A stretch of 6,492 bases of DNA from an uncultured Actinoplanes sp. (GCF_934643405.1 NZ_CAKUCL010000331.1:1-6492); one strand, 5' to 3'; shown: positions 1 to 5,193, counted from the first letter of the stretch. The notes: a model not told the origin generated them from the letters alone. A program made the numbers and translations.

Positions 1-375
1 CTGCCGATCTGGATCGGTGCGGTCGAGGCGACCGCCATCGCGTACGAGCAGCAGGGTGTGAAGCCGGCCCGGCCGCTCACCCACGATCTGCTGCGCGACA
101 TCCTTCAGGCGTTGCAGGCGCCGCTGAAGGCGGTCGAGATCACCGAGCTCAAGGACAACGTCTTCTACGCCGACCTGTTGATCGGCGACGACGTGCGGGT
201 GTCCGCCCGTCCCAGCGACTCGATCGCGCTGGCGCTGCGGGTGGGTGCGCCGATCCGCTGCGCCGAGCAGGTGCTCAGCGAGGCCGGCATCGTCATCCCG
301 GACGAGCAGGAGGACGAGGTCGAGAAGTTCCGCGAGTTCCTCGACCAGGTGCGCCCCGAAGATTTCGCCGGCTGA
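1..375 (+). CDS. Bifunctional nuclease domain (BFN/DUF151) protein, 5' truncated
   Basis: The reading frame is open from the first base of the window and ends at TGA 373-375, so only the last 124 residues are present. Full-length family members are about 155-165 residues, so roughly 35 N-terminal residues lie outside. Family features seen are LPIWIGAVEATAIA at the very start, then PARPLTHDLL, VEITELKDNVFYADL and the ARPSDSIALALRVGAPI segment, followed by an acidic tail (DEQEDEVEKFREFLDQV). This is the BFN domain shared by plant bifunctional nucleases and bacterial DUF151 proteins. Nuclease activity has been reported for plant members, but the bacterial role is not settled. The internal ATG/GTG starts are not real starts because the conserved domain begins upstream of them. 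In mycobacteria the homologue (Rv1829) sits directly before a MerR regulator, as here. Family assignment is confident; function is uncertain. Confidence 0.9.
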   Translation: MPIWIGAVEATAIAYEQQGVKPARPLTHDLLRDILQALQAPLKAVEITELKDNVFYADLLIGDDVRVSARPSDSIALALRVGAPIRCAEQVLSEAGIVIPDEQEDEVEKFREFLDQVRPEDFAG

Positions 376-411
376 GACGGCTGACCTGCGATTCACCGCT
401 TTGATCGACAT

Positions 412-430
412 CCGCCTCGCCCGCAGGCGG
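412..430 (+). terminator. Candidate hairpin after the BFN gene
   Basis: CCGCCT (412-417) pairs with AGGCGG (425-430) around a 7-nt loop, 36 nt after the BFN stop codon. There is no T-run after it. It could be the tailless GC hairpin type often seen in actinobacteria, or a chance GC stem. Confidence 0.3.
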
Positions 431-473
431 CGTGTCATCGCGTTACCTCCCTGTTTCGCCCGCCACTGAGATA

Positions 474-519
474 TACGCTCGTGAAGTCCAGGTGAAGCGG
501 CACCGCGCAGCGGGGAGGT
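474..519 (+). promoter_or_regulatory. Likely promoter/operator and RBS of the MerR gene
   Basis: The gap between the BFN and MerR genes (376-525) has a locally A/T-rich patch, GATATACGCT, that offers a -10-like TACGCT at 474-479. The -35 match (CTGTTT near 451) is poor. Immediately downstream is a direct repeat of GTGAAG at 481-486 and 492-497, 11 bp apart or one helical turn. It sits where an autoregulatory MerR-family protein could bind. A strong Shine-Dalgarno (GGGGAGGT, 512-519) precedes GTG 526 by 6 nt and fixes the start. The RBS is well supported; the promoter and operator are tentative. Confidence 0.4.
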
Positions 520-525
520 AGTCGC

Positions 526-1074
526 GTGCACGAGCAGCCACTCGAGGGTCCACTCGTCGGTGAGGACGGCTCGGTCGGTTATCGCGGCGTCACGGCCTGC
601 CAGGCGGTCGGCATCAGCTACCGGCAACTGGACTACTGGGCCCGTACGGCGTTGGTCGTCCCCAGCATCCGCGACGCCGAGGGTTCCGGCACGCAGCGGC
701 TCTACTCCTTCCGTGACCTGGTGGTTCTCAAGGTCGTCAAGCGTCTGCTGGACGCCGGGGTGTCGTTGCAGAACATCCGCCGCGCCATCGAGACGCTGCG
801 CTCGCGCGGGGTGGAGGACCTGGCCGGCATCACGCTGATCTCGGACGGCACCACGGTGTACGAGTGCCGCTCGCCCGAGGAGGTCGTGGATCTCCTGCAG
901 GGCGGTCAGGGCGTGTTCGGCATCGCGATCGGCGGCGCGTTCAAGGAGATCCAGGGCTCGCTGTCGCACCTGCCCGCCGAGCCCGCGGCCGGCCCGCAGC
1001 CGGTCGGCGGTGACCCGGAGCCGACCGCCGGGGACGAGCTGGCGGCCCGCCGCGCCCGCCGCCGCGCCGGCTGA
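526..1074 (+). CDS. MerR-family transcriptional regulator, ResR/McdR (Rv1830)-like
   Basis: 182-residue cytoplasmic DNA-binding regulator. The winged helix-turn-helix of the MerR family covers about residues 20-92: YRGVTACQAVGISYRQLDYWAR is the HTH, then a wing with TQRLYSFRDLVVLKVVKRLLDAGVSLQNIRRAIETL. A conserved small C-terminal domain follows at about 105-146 (ISDGTTVYECRSPEEVVDLLQ, FGIAIGGAFKEIQG), then a Pro/Ala/Arg-rich, probably disordered tail. There is no metal-binding Cys pattern, so it is not a metal sensor. The start is GTG 526 with a strong RBS. Order and sequence match mycobacterial Rv1830, reported as ResR/McdR and linked there to cell division, growth and antibiotic resilience. 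That role is carried over from the family and not shown here. It is the second gene after the BFN protein; the 150-bp gap and promoter-like patch suggest its own transcription. Confidence 0.9.
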   Translation: MHEQPLEGPLVGEDGSVGYRGVTACQAVGISYRQLDYWARTALVVPSIRDAEGSGTQRLYSFRDLVVLKVVKRLLDAGVSLQNIRRAIETLRSRGVEDLAGITLISDGTTVYECRSPEEVVDLLQGGQGVFGIAIGGAFKEIQGSLSHLPAEPAAGPQPVGGDPEPTAGDELAARRARRRAG

Positions 1075-1077
1075 GTG

Positions 1078-1103
1078 TTGCCGTTCCGGCAAAGAGCTTT
1101 GCC
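1078..1103 (+). terminator. Two overlapping, mutually exclusive hairpins between MerR and methyltransferase genes
   Basis: Right after the MerR stop codon, TTGCCG (1078-1083) pairs with CGGCAA (1087-1092) around a TTC loop. The overlapping GGCAAAG (1088-1094) pairs perfectly with CTTTGCC (1097-1103), giving the 16-bp dyad GGCAAAGAGCTTTGCC. The two stems compete for the same GGCAA segment. They could attenuate or terminate the MerR transcript, or the dyad could be an operator for the next gene. No long T-run follows (only CGTTTCC). Confidence 0.4.
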
Positions 1104-1133
1104 CGTTTCCGGCGGATGCCGGAGGCTGGACGC

Positions 1134-1739
1134 ATGAGCGACGAGCAAGCCTGGAACGCCCGGTACGCCGAGAGCGACCGCATCTGGAGCGGCAACCCCA
1201 ACACGGCCCTGGTGGCCGAGCTGGCCGGCGTGACCCCCGGCCGCGCCCTGGACCTGGGCTGCGGTGAGGGCGCCGACGCGGTGTGGCTGGCCCGGCAGGG
1301 CTGGCAGGTGACCGCGGTGGACATCTCGACGGTGGCCCTGGCCCGCGCGGCCGAGCACGCCGCCGAGGCCGGCGTCACGATCACCTTCGCACACCACGAC
1401 CTGGAGAAGACCTTCCCCGAGGGCATGTACGACCTGGTCAGCGCCCAGTTCCTGCACTTCTGGGAGGAGTTCGGCCGGGAGAAGATCCTGCGCCAGGCCG
1501 CCGACCACGTGGCGCCGGGCGGCCTGCTGCTGATCGAGGGTCACATGGATCACGGCCCGTTCCACGAGGGCCACCGCGAGGTGCACTTCCCGACCCCCGA
1601 CGAGGTGATCACCGCCCTCGCCCTGGACGACGCGTGGGAGGTTCTCACCAAGCAGATCCATCCGCGCACCCAGACCGGCCCGGACGGCAACCCCGCTTCC
1701 CGTACGGACGCGACCGTCAAGCTCCGCCGGACGCGCTGA
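1134..1739 (+). CDS. Class I SAM-dependent methyltransferase
   Basis: 201-residue soluble protein with a Rossmann-type methyltransferase fold of the Methyltransf_25/TehB-like group. SAM-binding motif I is RALDLGCGEGADAVWLA (about residues 37-53). The ribose-binding acidic residue is D63 in QVTAVDIS. Motif II-like HHDLEKTFP (87-95) follows, then YDLVSAQFLHF (99-109) and the post-motif APGGLLLIEGH (127-137). The start ATG 1134 has GGAGG at 1121-1125 with 8-nt spacing. The upstream in-frame ATG 1116 lies before that RBS and is rejected. The N-terminal WNARYAESDRIWSGNPN is typical of this group. The substrate cannot be told from sequence. It follows the MerR gene by 59 bp and may be co-transcribed unless the hairpins in the gap stop transcription. 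Its last 23 bp overlap the convergent gene. Confidence 0.88.
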   Translation: MSDEQAWNARYAESDRIWSGNPNTALVAELAGVTPGRALDLGCGEGADAVWLARQGWQVTAVDISTVALARAAEHAAEAGVTITFAHHDLEKTFPEGMYDLVSAQFLHFWEEFGREKILRQAADHVAPGGLLLIEGHMDHGPFHEGHREVHFPTPDEVITALALDDAWEVLTKQIHPRTQTGPDGNPASRTDATVKLRRTR

Positions 1740-2268
1740 CCCGCAGGTCGTCGAACGCCGTCGGGCCCGGCGGCCGGTCCCGCAGATAGGCCGCGATGCG
1801 GGCGGCGGCGCCGGCCGGGCTCAGGCGCGACGAGTCGACCTCGACGTCGTAGCGGCCGTGCGCGTGGACCTGAACCACATGCGCGGCCGCCTGGCCCGGG
1901 ATGCGGTCGCCGCGGGCCCGCTCACGACGGGCCAGCTCGTCGACCGGGCAGTGCACGCCGACGAAGACGACGTCGAGGCCGGTGAACACGTCGAGGCAGT
2001 CGTCGAGGCGCCAGCGTTCGCTCAGGACGTGGTCCACCACGATGTCGTTGCCCGCCGACGCCATGCCGGCCACCGCCCGGTGGAAGCCCGCCCGGGTGCG
2101 GGTCAGCATGGCGGGCACCTCCGCCTCGGGCACGCGCGCGTGCGAGCGCATCTCGCCGAACGCGTCGACGGCCATGTGGAACCACGGTGTGTCCAGCACG
2201 TCCAGCAGGGCGCGGGCGATGCTCGACTTGCCGGAGCTGGAGGCGCCGTTGAGCAACACGATGGTCAT
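1717..2268 (-). CDS. Chloramphenicol phosphotransferase-like P-loop kinase
   Basis: 183 residues, about the length of chloramphenicol 3-O-phosphotransferase (CPT). Walker A is GASSSGKSS at residues 8-16. D35 in FHMAVDAF fits the position of the catalytic aspartate of CPT. Other family features are NDIVVDHVL (74-82), VFVGVHCPVDELARRERARGDR (101-122) and a GQA segment. CPT phosphorylates and inactivates chloramphenicol, but many actinobacteria carry CPT-like proteins of unknown substrate, so resistance is only a possibility. ATG 2268 is chosen because the protein begins with the first P-loop strand (TIVLLNG) and a GAGG lies about 10 nt upstream. Extending upstream would run into the exonuclease gene. 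It lies 101 bp downstream of the exonuclease gene on the same strand, so they may share a transcript. Confidence 0.83.
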   Translation of the reverse strand: MTIVLLNGASSSGKSSIARALLDVLDTPWFHMAVDAFGEMRSHARVPEAEVPAMLTRTRAGFHRAVAGMASAGNDIVVDHVLSERWRLDDCLDVFTGLDVVFVGVHCPVDELARRERARGDRIPGQAAAHVVQVHAHGRYDVEVDSSRLSPAGAAARIAAYLRDRPPGPTAFDDLRVSASGGA

Positions 2269-2345
2269 GCGGCGGCGACCTCGTCCCGGCTCGTCGGGGC
2301 GACAGGGGCCGGCGGCGACGAAGTCATGCCAGGACCGTAGCGGTC

Positions 2346-2362
2346 GGCTCCGCCGGGAGGCC
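2346..2362 (-). terminator. Weak hairpin after the exonuclease gene
   Basis: GGCTCC (2346-2351) can pair with GGAGGCC (2356-2362) with one bulged base and a 4-nt loop, just 3' of the exonuclease stop codon. There is no T-run. It would only partly stop read-through into the kinase gene, if at all. Confidence 0.2.
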
Positions 2363-2369
2363 GGCCGGG

Positions 2370-3371
2370 TCAGAACAGGGCGAGCTGGCCCGGTGTCGGG
2401 TCGCGGCGGGCGGTCATGCCACCCCGGAACACCCACGGCCGGAACTCGGGTGTGGAGTCGTCCGGCGGGGGCGGGCCGTCCACCAGAGCCCACAGCGACG
2501 GGCCCAGGTTGATGCCGCACTCGCGCAGCGCCCGGCGCATCACCGGCAGGCTCAGCGGGAGCCGGGCCTCGTCCAGGTCGGGCAGGGGCAGGTCGTCGCG
2601 CATGCGCATGATCCGGCGGTTGCGCTCCACCGTCTCCCGCGCGCCGTCGGCCAGCAGGAACGACGTCGCGTGCTCGCCGACGGCCGAGCGCAGCAGCGCC
2701 GGGTCGGCCCGCCAGGCGGCCTCGACCGTACCGAAGGCCGCCAGCAGTTTGGCCGCGGTTGTCGAGCCGAAACGGCGTACCCCCGGGAGATTGTCCGAAG
2801 GGTCGCCGCGCAGCGCCGCGAAGTCCCGGTACTGGCCCGGTTCGACGCCGTAGAGGGCCGGCAGGCCCGCCATGTCGATCAGCGTCGCCTCGTCGAAGCC
2901 GCCGTTGCGCACCCGCAGCACCGACGTCTGCTCGTCGATCAGCGCGAACGCGTCCCGGTCACTGGTCATCAGAACCGAGCGCCAGCCTTGCCGGCGTGCG
3001 GCGGCTGCCGCGCTGGCCAGCACGTCGTCGGCTTCCCAGGCTTGCGGTACGACCGTGCAGACACCCGCCGCGCGAAGCAACCCGGGAGCGACGGTCAGCT
3101 GGGCCGTCAGGTCGGCGGGTTTGTCCGGCCGGTGCGCCTTGTACTCCGGGAACTCCTGCCGCCGCGCCGACGACACCGGACAGTCGAACCCGATCACCAC
3201 GGCGTCGGGCCGCAGCTGGGCGGCGCCGCGGGCGAGATAGCCGAACAGACCGCGCAACGCCCAGATCGGATCACCGTCGGGCGACAGCATCGCCTCGGCC
3301 GCGCCAGCGTGGTAGGCCCGATGCAGCAGGCTGTTGCCGTCGAGCACGAGCAGCAGCGGAGCGGGGGGCAC
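2370..3371 (-). CDS. 5'-3' exonuclease / flap endonuclease (Pol I N-domain type) with C-terminal clamp-binding motif
   Basis: 333 residues if started at GTG 3371. Stand-alone relative of the Pol I 5' nuclease and T5-type FEN, akin to mycobacterial FenA, acting on 5' flaps and nicks in replication and repair. Metal-binding carboxylates are all visible: D11 (LVLDGNSLLHRAYHA), D63 (VIGFDCP), E113/D115/D116 (WEADDVLAS), D138/D140 (MTSDRDAF) and D190/D193 (LRGDPSDN). The basic flap-binding SARRQEFPEYKAHR is at 68-81, and the helix-3-turn-helix (DNLPGVRRFGSTTAAKLL) at about 193-210. A Pro-rich linker follows near residue 300, and the last five residues QLALF match the bacterial beta-clamp-binding consensus QL(S/D)LF. 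The start is uncertain: in-frame GTG 3407 and ATG 3404 have an AGGGGA very close upstream, but their extra 11-12 residues (MVPAGCAYSRR) are unlike the family, whereas 3371 has no RBS. Confidence 0.9.
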   Translation of the reverse strand: MPPAPLLLVLDGNSLLHRAYHAGAAEAMLSPDGDPIWALRGLFGYLARGAAQLRPDAVVIGFDCPVSSARRQEFPEYKAHRPDKPADLTAQLTVAPGLLRAAGVCTVVPQAWEADDVLASAAAAARRQGWRSVLMTSDRDAFALIDEQTSVLRVRNGGFDEATLIDMAGLPALYGVEPGQYRDFAALRGDPSDNLPGVRRFGSTTAAKLLAAFGTVEAAWRADPALLRSAVGEHATSFLLADGARETVERNRRIMRMRDDLPLPDLDEARLPLSLPVMRRALRECGINLGPSLWALVDGPPPPDDSTPEFRPWVFRGGMTARRDPTPGQLALF

Positions 3372-3390
3372 CCGACGAGAGTACGCGCAG

Positions 3391-3428
3391 CCCGCCGGAA
3401 CCATCACTCCCCTGACGGCCCCGGCGGG
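3391..3428 (-). promoter_or_regulatory. Hairpin enclosing the RBS and upstream start codons of the exonuclease
   Basis: CCCGCCGG (3391-3398) and CCGGCGGG (3421-3428) are perfect 8-bp inverted repeats. On the minus-strand transcript the 22-nt loop holds the only Shine-Dalgarno-like sequence (AGGGGA, 3413-3408) and the tandem GTG/ATG codons at 3407 and 3404. It could present or restrict the ribosome site. The pairing is plain in the sequence; the function is inferred. Confidence 0.4.
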
Positions 3429-3444
3429 TGTCCACAGGCGGCGG

Positions 3445-3458
3445 TGTGCACGCTAACA
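3445..3458. promoter_or_regulatory. LacI-type operator-like site O1
   Basis: TGTGCACGCTAACA has the TGT...CG...ACA layout of LacI-family operators with a central CG. It matches site O2 at 12 of 14 positions and lies exactly 55 bp from it, about five helical turns, which would suit looping. It sits in the leader or promoter zone of the exonuclease gene. Confidence 0.4.
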
Positions 3459-3497
3459 GACGAAAACGATCTGAACAGGTGCGGCGGCGCTGTCTTG

Positions 3498-3527
3498 AAT
3501 GTGAACGATAACAACGTTGAAAGTCAA
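3498..3527 (-). promoter_or_regulatory. Candidate sigma-70-type promoter reading toward the exonuclease gene
   Basis: On the minus strand, TTGACT (3527-3522) and CACATT (3503-3498) are separated by 18 nt, inside the most A/T-rich patch of this otherwise very GC-rich gap. The -10 match is moderate. The transcript would begin near 3490 and run about 120 nt to the exonuclease start at 3371. Operator-like site O2 overlaps the -10 and spacer, which would allow repression by a LacI-family protein. Confidence 0.4.
3500..3513. promoter_or_regulatory. LacI-type operator-like site O2
   Basis: TGTGAACGATAACA is an imperfect dyad around CG (10 of 14 positions agree with its own complement). It is near-identical to O1 and to the site in the upstream LacI gene's promoter. 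A perfect 8-bp palindrome CAACGTTG (3512-3519) adjoins it. It overlaps the candidate promoter. Confidence 0.48.
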
Positions 3528-3626
3528 TACCCGTCCAATGTCCGGCGTGGCAGTCAGGCGATCGGCCCTCACCGGCACCGCCCGCCCCGCCCCCCGGCGT
3601 ACCGGTCCCAGACAAGCCGGCCGCAG

Positions 3627-4122
3627 TCCCCACGCATGGCGGCGCTGTCAGTTGCGTGGGGAGGTGCGCCGTGGTGGGCGGCGTAGTTCCCCACGCGTGG
3701 TGGTGCTGTCGGTTGCGTGGGGAGGTGCGCCGTTGGGGGCGGCGTAGTTCCCCACGGGTGGTGGTGCTCTGGGTTGCGTGGGGAGGTGCGCCGTTGGGGG
3801 CGGCGTAGTTCCCCACGGGTGGTGGTGCGCTGGGTTGTGTGGGGAGGTGCGCCGTTGGGGGCGGCGTAGCTCGCCACGGGTGGTGGTGCTGTCGGTTGTG
3901 TGGGGAGGTGCGCCGTTGGGGGCGGCGTAGTTCCCCACGGGTGGTGGTGCGCTGGGTTGTGTGGGGAGGTGCGCCGTTGGGGGCGGCGTAGTTCCCCACG
4001 GGTGGTGGTGCTGTCGGTTGTGTGGGGAGGTGCGCCGTTGGGGGCGGCGTAGCTCCCCACGGGTGGGGGTGTCGCTGGTTGTGTGGGGAGGTGCGCCGGG
4101 CCGGGGGGCGGGAATCCCCACA
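3627..4122. repeat. Tandem array of 61-bp hairpin-forming units
   Basis: Eight copies start at 3651, 3712, 3773, 3834, 3895, 3956, 4017 and 4078, all exactly 61 bp apart. An in-phase half copy (right arm TCCCCACG, 3627-3634) precedes them, and the last copy is degenerate after its first 20 bases. Within a unit, outer arms GTGGGGA (unit positions 6-12) and TCCCCAC (38-44) flank an inner stem CGCCG (17-21)/CGGCG (29-33) with loop TTGGGGG. With the T15-A35 and wobble G16-T34 and G13-T37 pairs, the plus strand folds into one 17-bp hairpin with a single G-G mismatch. A 20-nt G/T-rich linker (GGTGGTGGTG...) separates the hairpins. A typical unit has 31 G, 15 T, 12 C and only 3 A. It lies between the downstream LacI stop codon and the exonuclease promoter. 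Role unknown; candidates are terminator cluster, protein-binding array, or recombination-prone satellite. Confidence 0.93.
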
Positions 4123-4147
4123 GTGCTCCGAGGTGGGGCGCGGCGGG

Positions 4148-5167
4148 TCAGCGCCGCGGGGGCGCCACGCTGTCTCGGATGATCAGGGTGGGGGCTATCA
4201 CCCGGCGGGTGGCGGTGTCGGCCGTGCCGGACTCTATCTGGGCCAGCAGCAGCTCGAGGCTGGCCGCCGCGGCGGCGTCGAAGTCGGGGCGGACCGTGGT
4301 CAGCGGGGGTGTGAAGTACGCCGCCTCGGGGACGTCGTCGAAACCGACGATGCTCACGTCCTCCGGCACCCGGCGGCCGTGCTCGTTCAGCGCGCGCAGC
4401 AGGCCCAGCGCGATGTTGTCGTTGGCCGTGAAGACCGCCGTCGCCTCCGGCAGGCGCGCGAGCAGCTGGCCGTTGCGGTAGCCCGACGCCGCGCTCCAGT
4501 CGCCGGTCAGCAGCGGCGGGATCTCGGCCCCCGCGTCCTTCAGCGCCGCCTCCCAGCCGCGCACCCGGCCGGCCGCGTCGAACCAGTCGGACGGGCCGGA
4601 GATGTGCCACACCGAGGTGTGCCCGGCGGCCAGCAGGTGCTCGGTGGCCGCCCGCGCCCCGTACACCTGGTCGACCGTCACCAGAGTGCTCGCCCGTTCC
4701 GGATCGCCGTCGATGGTGACCAGCGGGACGTCGTCGGGCAGCTCCTCGAGCGCCGGCCCGGCCCCGGCCACCGGGGCGATCACCACGAGCCCGGCCACCC
4801 GCTGGTCGAGATGCCGTTCCACCGCCTCGGCGATGGACCGCTCGTCGAGGCTGCGCACGCTGCCCACGTTCACCGCGAAGCCGGTCGCCTGGGCGGCCTC
4901 CTCGAAGGCCGTCAGCATCGACGCCGGGCCGTACAGCGACGAGTTCTGCGCCACCACCCCGATGACCTTGGACGTGCCGGTCACCAGCGCCCGGGCGGCA
5001 CGGTCCGGGCGGTATCCGAGCTCGGCGATCGCCGCCCGCACCTTCAGCCTGGTCTGTTCGCTCACGTTCTTGTGCTCGTTGAGCACCCGTGAGACGGTCT
5101 GGTGTGACACCCCTGCCAGCCGGGCGACGTCCATCATGCCCGGCGGACGTCCGCGCTTAACGCTCAC
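4148..5167 (-). CDS. LacI/GalR-family transcriptional regulator (downstream copy)
   Basis: 339 residues, normal length for the family. The N-terminal LacI HTH is MMDVARLAGVSHQTVSRVLN (about 11-30), followed by the hinge DRAARALVTG (55-64) with the usual intercalating Leu (L61). The periplasmic-binding-protein-like effector domain follows: GVVAQNSSLYGP (70-81), AGLVVIAPV (125-133), VTVDQVYGARAAT (163-175), VWHISGPSDWFDAAGRVRGW (186-205), FTANDNIALGLLRAL (246-260) and DVSIVGFDDVPEA (270-282). It represses or activates sugar genes depending on a bound sugar; the ligand is not identifiable, though the GPSDW type is common in regulators of glycoside-use genes. GTG 5167 is the only near start before the HTH; GCGGGG lies close upstream and is part of a hairpin. 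It lies 80 bp downstream of a paralogous LacI gene on the same strand, and the hairpin array follows its stop codon. Confidence 0.93.
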   Translation of the reverse strand: MSVKRGRPPGMMDVARLAGVSHQTVSRVLNEHKNVSEQTRLKVRAAIAELGYRPDRAARALVTGTSKVIGVVAQNSSLYGPASMLTAFEEAAQATGFAVNVGSVRSLDERSIAEAVERHLDQRVAGLVVIAPVAGAGPALEELPDDVPLVTIDGDPERASTLVTVDQVYGARAATEHLLAAGHTSVWHISGPSDWFDAAGRVRGWEAALKDAGAEIPPLLTGDWSAASGYRNGQLLARLPEATAVFTANDNIALGLLRALNEHGRRVPEDVSIVGFDDVPEAAYFTPPLTTVRPDFDAAAAASLELLLAQIESGTADTATRRVIAPTLIIRDSVAPPRR

Positions 5168-5173
5168 CCGTAC

Positions 5174-5193
5174 CCCGCATCCGCTGTTGCGGG
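5174..5193 (-). promoter_or_regulatory. Hairpin just upstream of the downstream LacI start
   Basis: CCCGCA (5174-5179) and TGCGGG (5188-5193) form a perfect 6-bp stem with an 8-nt loop. On the transcript its 3' arm covers the only purine-rich ribosome-binding candidate, 7-12 nt before GTG 5167, so folding could limit translation. Structure seen; effect inferred. Confidence 0.3.

Noticed and set aside
1116..1133. Upstream ATG of the methyltransferase
   Set aside because: It lies before the strong GGAGG whose spacing fits ATG 1134.
906..1661. Antisense ORF opposite the MerR and methyltransferase genes
   Set aside because: It is a shadow of two well-supported plus-strand genes in high-GC DNA, with no domain recognised and no RBS.
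2269..2520. N-terminal extension of the CPT-like kinase
   Set aside because: The extra 84 residues precede the P-loop strand, overlap the exonuclease coding sequence, and have low-complexity shadow composition.
3627..4122. CRISPR array
   Set aside because: The whole 61-bp unit repeats, including the supposed spacers, and no cas genes are near.
3271..4610. Long minus-strand ORFs across the repeat array encoding 61-residue repeats rich in Pro, Thr, Arg and His
   Set aside because: The array's minus strand simply lacks stop codons, and 61 bp is not a multiple of three, so all three frames are open and cycle through the same peptides. There is no credible start or RBS, and the ORFs run into the LacI or exonuclease regions out of frame.
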